Under the pieces are notes generated by a model. The model had not been told where the DNA came from. It saw nothing but the letters and a program-made list of their open reading frames with translations, and ran no database searches. Positions 59,601-64,000 of a stretch of DNA of 64,000 bases are shown one piece after another. The stretch covers positions 22,968,029 to 23,032,028 of the forward strand of contig NC_133933.1 in the NCBI RefSeq assembly GCF_031877795.1. Reading direction: 5' to 3'. Position numbers and translations under genes: made by a program. This DNA is from Strix aluco. Taxonomy: Eukaryota > Chordata > Aves > Strigiformes > Strigidae. Numbering within the stretch: the stretch's first letter is position 1; each line of letters opens with the position of its first letter.

Positions 59601-62600
59601 AGCAGTGAAGGCAACCATAGGGGCTGCAAGTCAAGTGCTCTGCCTGAACTCATCCCCCCAGGACAAAGCTATCATCACACATTTTCCCTGGCCCACTGAA
59701 GATTTCATTATGCATTCAGAATAAAAAAGAAGTTCAAGTTCAAAACAGTTCATCCTCTAGAGAATGGTCTTATCACACAAGTACTGTTTATCCAAAGGGC
59801 AAGATGGAGAATTAATTTGAGAGGTGGAAGGACAGCGCCGTGTACATGCACTTGTCTCTAAATTTCTTTTTATAATTGCTTGAAATTTTGAAGGAAGAAC
59901 AAGTCCCCAGACAAAGCTGTAGGCGAGTAGTGTAGATGTAGGCCACATGCAGACATACAAAGGACACAGTCAGACATTTTTGTGGAAAATCGGAAGCCTG
60001 AGGTGGGATTTCATAGGCAGCATAAGCCAATCTGACTGCAGGCTGCTGCTCAGTGTGGGGGTCTGGCCATGGACACTTTCCCACAGACCTCTCCACTGGC
60101 CCAGCATGATCCTGAGCGCAGGCACAAGGCCACCAAGGGTTAAGAGGTAGGAGATGATTCTTTGCAGAGGCACCTCCTGATCAGTTCACCTTAACCCTAC
60201 AGTAAAATCCCAGCCCCGCTTCCGTTCCTGCCACAGCTCCACATCTTTCCCTTCAGCTGCAGTTGTGTTGCTACCCCCTGCTCCAGCTCCACCTTCCTGA
60301 CACGTCCTGCCATCGTGAGCCATGGTGTTCCCTGTTCAACACACACTAAGAAAAATAAAAAGGCTGGTACTGATTGAAAGCCAAACTGTTCTCAGTTGGA
60401 CAAATCTTAATTCAGCATCACTGCTGTGCCTGTAATAGTGTTGCTTTGAATTAGGAAGCAAACATGATATTGCAGTTCCCTGGGCTGAGGGCACTGCCTA
60501 GCATTGCACTGAAGAGGGGTCAGGCACACCACTGTCACACATCCCCTAACCACAGGAAACCTCACAGAATACCTAACACAGAAATAAGCCAGCTGGAGCA
60601 ATGAGGGAGGGCAGAACAATGGATAAGCTGCGCTTGGTCACACCGAAGGTCTGCCTGTTGAAATGACTTGTCTCCAACAGCTTGGAGAGGGAGAGGATAA
60701 CCGAGCAAGCCGAAACTAATGCTCCTCCCACATACATCCTCCCACTCTCCATCACTTGGGGGCTAAAGGACTTCCCAGGCTGGAGGCTCCATCCACAGTT
60801 TTGTGTTTATTAGAGCTTGAGGGACTTGTGAATCCACTTCCTTGAATCTGCTTAATCTTTTTTTTTTTTTTTTTTAAACTCATATTCTGCTTTTCTTTTA
60901 CATTCTCTTAGACAGGGAAAAAACAGCCTAATCTCAAGGGGTTTACTTGCACCAGCAGAACTCAATTCCCGCTTTACAGCAGAATAGCTCAATTCCTAAT
61001 TACCTGTTTTCAATACAAATGCCTGAGTTGCTTAAAAACCTCTGCTCTGCTCCAGCTCTCTCTCACAACGGAGGAATGAGGTCCTCAGACTCTGCACAGG
61101 TGGGGAGGCCACAAACGTGAGAGCAAAGTCCTGTTAAAGGACAGACTGGTGTCCAATAACGAGCAGAAACAGAAACCAGCTCAGATTTTACCTGCAATCC
61201 ATTTTTCTGTGTGGCTTAGCACTAAAAAACAATGATAATTGCAAACAAAGGAGGTATATACAAAGGAGGTAAACAATGCGGCTAATCCTGTCTACCCAAG
61301 CCTTTGAGAGGCAGTTTCCTCAGAGGTCTTGAAACCTCCCACTTGGACCGTACAGTACAGGCTGAAGTTTACAAAGTGGCACAGTGTTACCAACTAATCC
61401 CCTGTGGCCACCACAGTCATATAATCCTGCTAGCTGACTCCCCAGCCTGAGAAAAAGGGAAGCAGGTGAGTCAATAGACCACCATAGGAGCACTGCTTTC
61501 CCCTCAACCGGGGATGTGTTAACTCCCCCCGCAACAACCAGCCCTTTCCAAAAGCAACAGAGCCCAGAGATACTATGCAAATAAGCCCTCCTCATCTAAA
61601 GCCTGTGCAGAAAGACAGATGTAATAAATGGTGACGCACTGCAGCTTCCTCAGCCCAGAGATATGAACTCTGAAGTCGAGGTCAGATGCAATCAGCTGAG
61701 TAGGCAAGGGCTGGGACAATGGCAGCCTGGAAATGCTGCTTCTGTTCAATTATACTGATTGCACACGCACACTCAAAAATAAAATGAATTGGTTTTGCTT
61801 TTCGTCAGGGAGAAACACTGAACAGGATCCAAGGGCCTTGTGGCCCCTGGGAAACACTGAAGCTGTGAACTCCGCCATGAACAGCTGGCAAGTGGCTTTG
61901 GCTCATGCCAGAGAACAGCCCCATGGTGACAGCCCTGCAGGTAGTGCAGGACAGCACTACCCCTCATTGCCACACATTTCTCATAATTTGCTTTATTTAA
62001 GCAGTTTATGTGACAATCCACATTTCTTTTTCCCTTTTTTTTTTTTTCTTGGTAGATTTTTCTTCATTTTTCCTCTGTGCTATTAGAGCTAAGTTTTTGG
62101 GTTAACTTTAAACTGTTGTTTGATTTCTTGCCTGAATAAAATCTGTCTTTTTCTCCCCTCTAGCTACAGACAGGCCAAGGCTGATGCAGTAGGAACTCCT
62201 GCTGAGCTTATTTCTCTGTAAAGATCCTAACTCCAAAAATATTTTTTTAAAGGGTCCATTTTGGTTTAGTCAGTTCCTGGGTTCAAAGTTCCTTCATGTT
62301 GATGTTAATTCCTGGAAATCTCTGGGAATCAAATAAAATGCCAATAAAGAAATAATCATCAAAACCAGTGCAGAATCATGATGGGTACTCTGTTCCTGGA
62401 AGAAGGTTACATTTGCTTTGGGAAGGGAGAGAGGAAGGTGGGGAAAATGTGAGCAAGCCCTTTTGCAAAATTACTGAATCAAATGTCAAATCACTTTTCC
62501 CAGCAAACAAGCATTGGCTCAAAGTGTATAATTTTCCCCAATGCTTTTTAGATGTTAAGTGCAGTAGCACAGTTCTCTGAGTCTCTGCTAAGGGGACAAG

Positions 62601-63112
62601 GTGTATCCCTTGCTCAAGTTCACACTAAAGCAGTCTCTTCTTGTGACTTCTATCCAAGGACTTATACACCCTACTCTTCCCTTGCCCTGACACTAGACAC
62701 AAGACAAATACCCAGGGAGTCCGTGCCCTGATCCTACAGACTGTGGTGATGCAGAGGAAACCCATGTCAGCTATTTCAGTCCTTTCACCATGTACTTTTC
62801 CTACGAGTCACATCAGAGGCACTCAGGAATTGCTCTCATGCTGATCCTCAAACCTCCCTTGGCTACCCTGCAGCTTTTTCCTCTCTTCTGGTTGCCCCAC
62901 TGTGGTGGTGCAATTCTTACCCCTCCCCGCACCTCCTTGTTGGGATGCTTGGTGCTAGGTGTGATTCCACCCACATCCCCAGAGCTATACACCAATCTGT
63001 GGAGATAAGGACTGCTAACGTTAACGAGCCTGGCTCCTGCCCCTCCTGATTGCTCAGAAAGGGTTAAAACAGCCCATCATCTCCTAAGGGCTTGGCACAC
63101 CTGTGCCTGGGA
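56623..63112. other. Probable CAPN13 first intron or 5' region
   Basis: I searched the minus strand for an exon ending in the calpain W-K-R-P motif next to a donor and found none, so the initiating exon is probably outside the window. Homopolymer T runs lie near 60860-60876 and 62036-62048. No second gene is seen. Confidence 0.5.
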
Positions 63113-63783
63113 TGTGGTCAAATGGGAACAATAATAGAGTTGCACATTCATCAAGTTCTTGTGCAACTGCTGGAAGGCACCAGAAGGTATTTGACAAAAG
63201 TCAGTTATCTTGGACCCTATAAATTGCGACTACAAGGGAGACCCTTTGAGTTCTCCTGTTGCAGCGGGCCTGTGACCAGCATCTCCCCTGAGCTGGGACG
63301 CCTCTCAGGTACCAAAACCCTTAAGGTGTCATCTGCTGCCAGAGCTGACGGAAGGCCAGGGTGAAGTCCACCCGCTCGAGTCTCAATTATTGCCCGTTGA
63401 GAATGCCAAGGCATTGTAAGTATTTACTCTAAATACGAGAGGGAAATTTCCCTTTGAGCTAGCTTCTCTTTCACCCGCTCTTTCTCTGTTTATTGGTGTG
63501 TGGGTACATACTTCATTCTACTGGATCCAAGATACTTTTGTCTCTGCGTGTGTGTTTGTACGTTTTGTGTATGTGTATGTATATATGTATAAATTAAGGT
63601 ACCGTTAAGTAAGTTAGTGTGAATCTTGTCATTTTAGAATCTGTAAATAAGTCGCTTTTCTTTCTTTCAACATTTCTGAATTATTTTGTAATGATAAATT
63701 GCTGTTAGTTATTAATAAATCTAGATTTCCTGCTAAACCATCACCGTGTTAATACTTTCATCCACGACACTCACACACGTCAC
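63113..63783 (+). mobile_element. Possible LTR-like segment
   Basis: The segment holds a TATA-like CCTATAAATT near 63217, a pyrimidine- and TG-rich stretch, and AATAAA at 63714-63719 about 60 bp before a CACA-type end (near 63783). This order resembles the U3-R-U5 layout of a retroviral LTR. No target duplication or convincing TG start was found and no family was recognised, so both edges and the identity are tentative. Confidence 0.25.
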
Positions 63784-64000
63784 AGTCTATGTTAAACAGG
63801 GGACTGACCCTCCTATGTCAGCTCTTGCTCAGCAATCCCTCACTCTGTAAGGGAGCTACCGGGTCCCCAAGAGACAAAGGGTGAGCAGTGCAGGAGCAGT
63901 AGTCTGTGACCTTGAAGACCCTTCAGAAAAATCTTCAGCAACTTCACCCTCTGCCCATCTTAGCCTTTTTTTAAAGCATAAGCAACTGAAGATCTGAGAC

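Overview
The window looks like bird nuclear DNA. It carries three CR1 LINE copies, including 3' ends with the short CR1 terminal repeat (TCACAGAATCACAGAATC on the complementary strand). It also holds an LTR of avian endogenous-retrovirus type, a much older sauropsid-type repeat and a vertebrate gene with small exons in compact introns. No bacterial or phage features are present.

The only protein-coding gene I can support is a calpain read on the minus strand, from about 56.6 kb down to its stop codon at 23,313. Nineteen coding exons were located by translating the minus strand and matching splice sites. Their lengths (70, 119, 134, 175, 72, 86, 75, 164, 146, 158, 37, 63, 58, 68, 69, 79, 117, 56, 27 bp) join in frame without a stop. 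They give 590 residues: most of the papain-like protease core with Cys, His and Asn present, the C2-like domain, and the penta-EF-hand domain ending in WLTLVMYT. Residue patterns fit CAPN13 better than CAPN14. The exon with the start codon was not found and probably lies beyond 64,000. One small exon between 39,043 and 42,126 is also unresolved.

Layout: 1-13 kb is non-coding, with a 42-bp alternating purine-pyrimidine tract (5.45 kb), a perfect 9-bp hairpin (6.88 kb) and a decayed ancient CR1/L3-like repeat (7.7-8.2 kb). From about 13.05 to 16.43 kb lies a long, dead CR1 LINE on the plus strand, interrupted by a 352-bp solo LTR with a 5-bp target duplication. From 16.4 to 23.3 kb is the flank downstream of the calpain gene. 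From 23.3 to 56.6 kb are the calpain exons and introns, with two truncated minus-strand CR1 tails. From 56.6 kb to the end is probably the first intron or 5' region of the same gene, with a possible second LTR-like segment near 63.1-63.8 kb.

I found no RNA genes, CRISPR arrays, operons or clearly novel multi-gene system. The most useful results are the reconstructed calpain gene, with two canonical EF-hand loops, and the nested retroelement.
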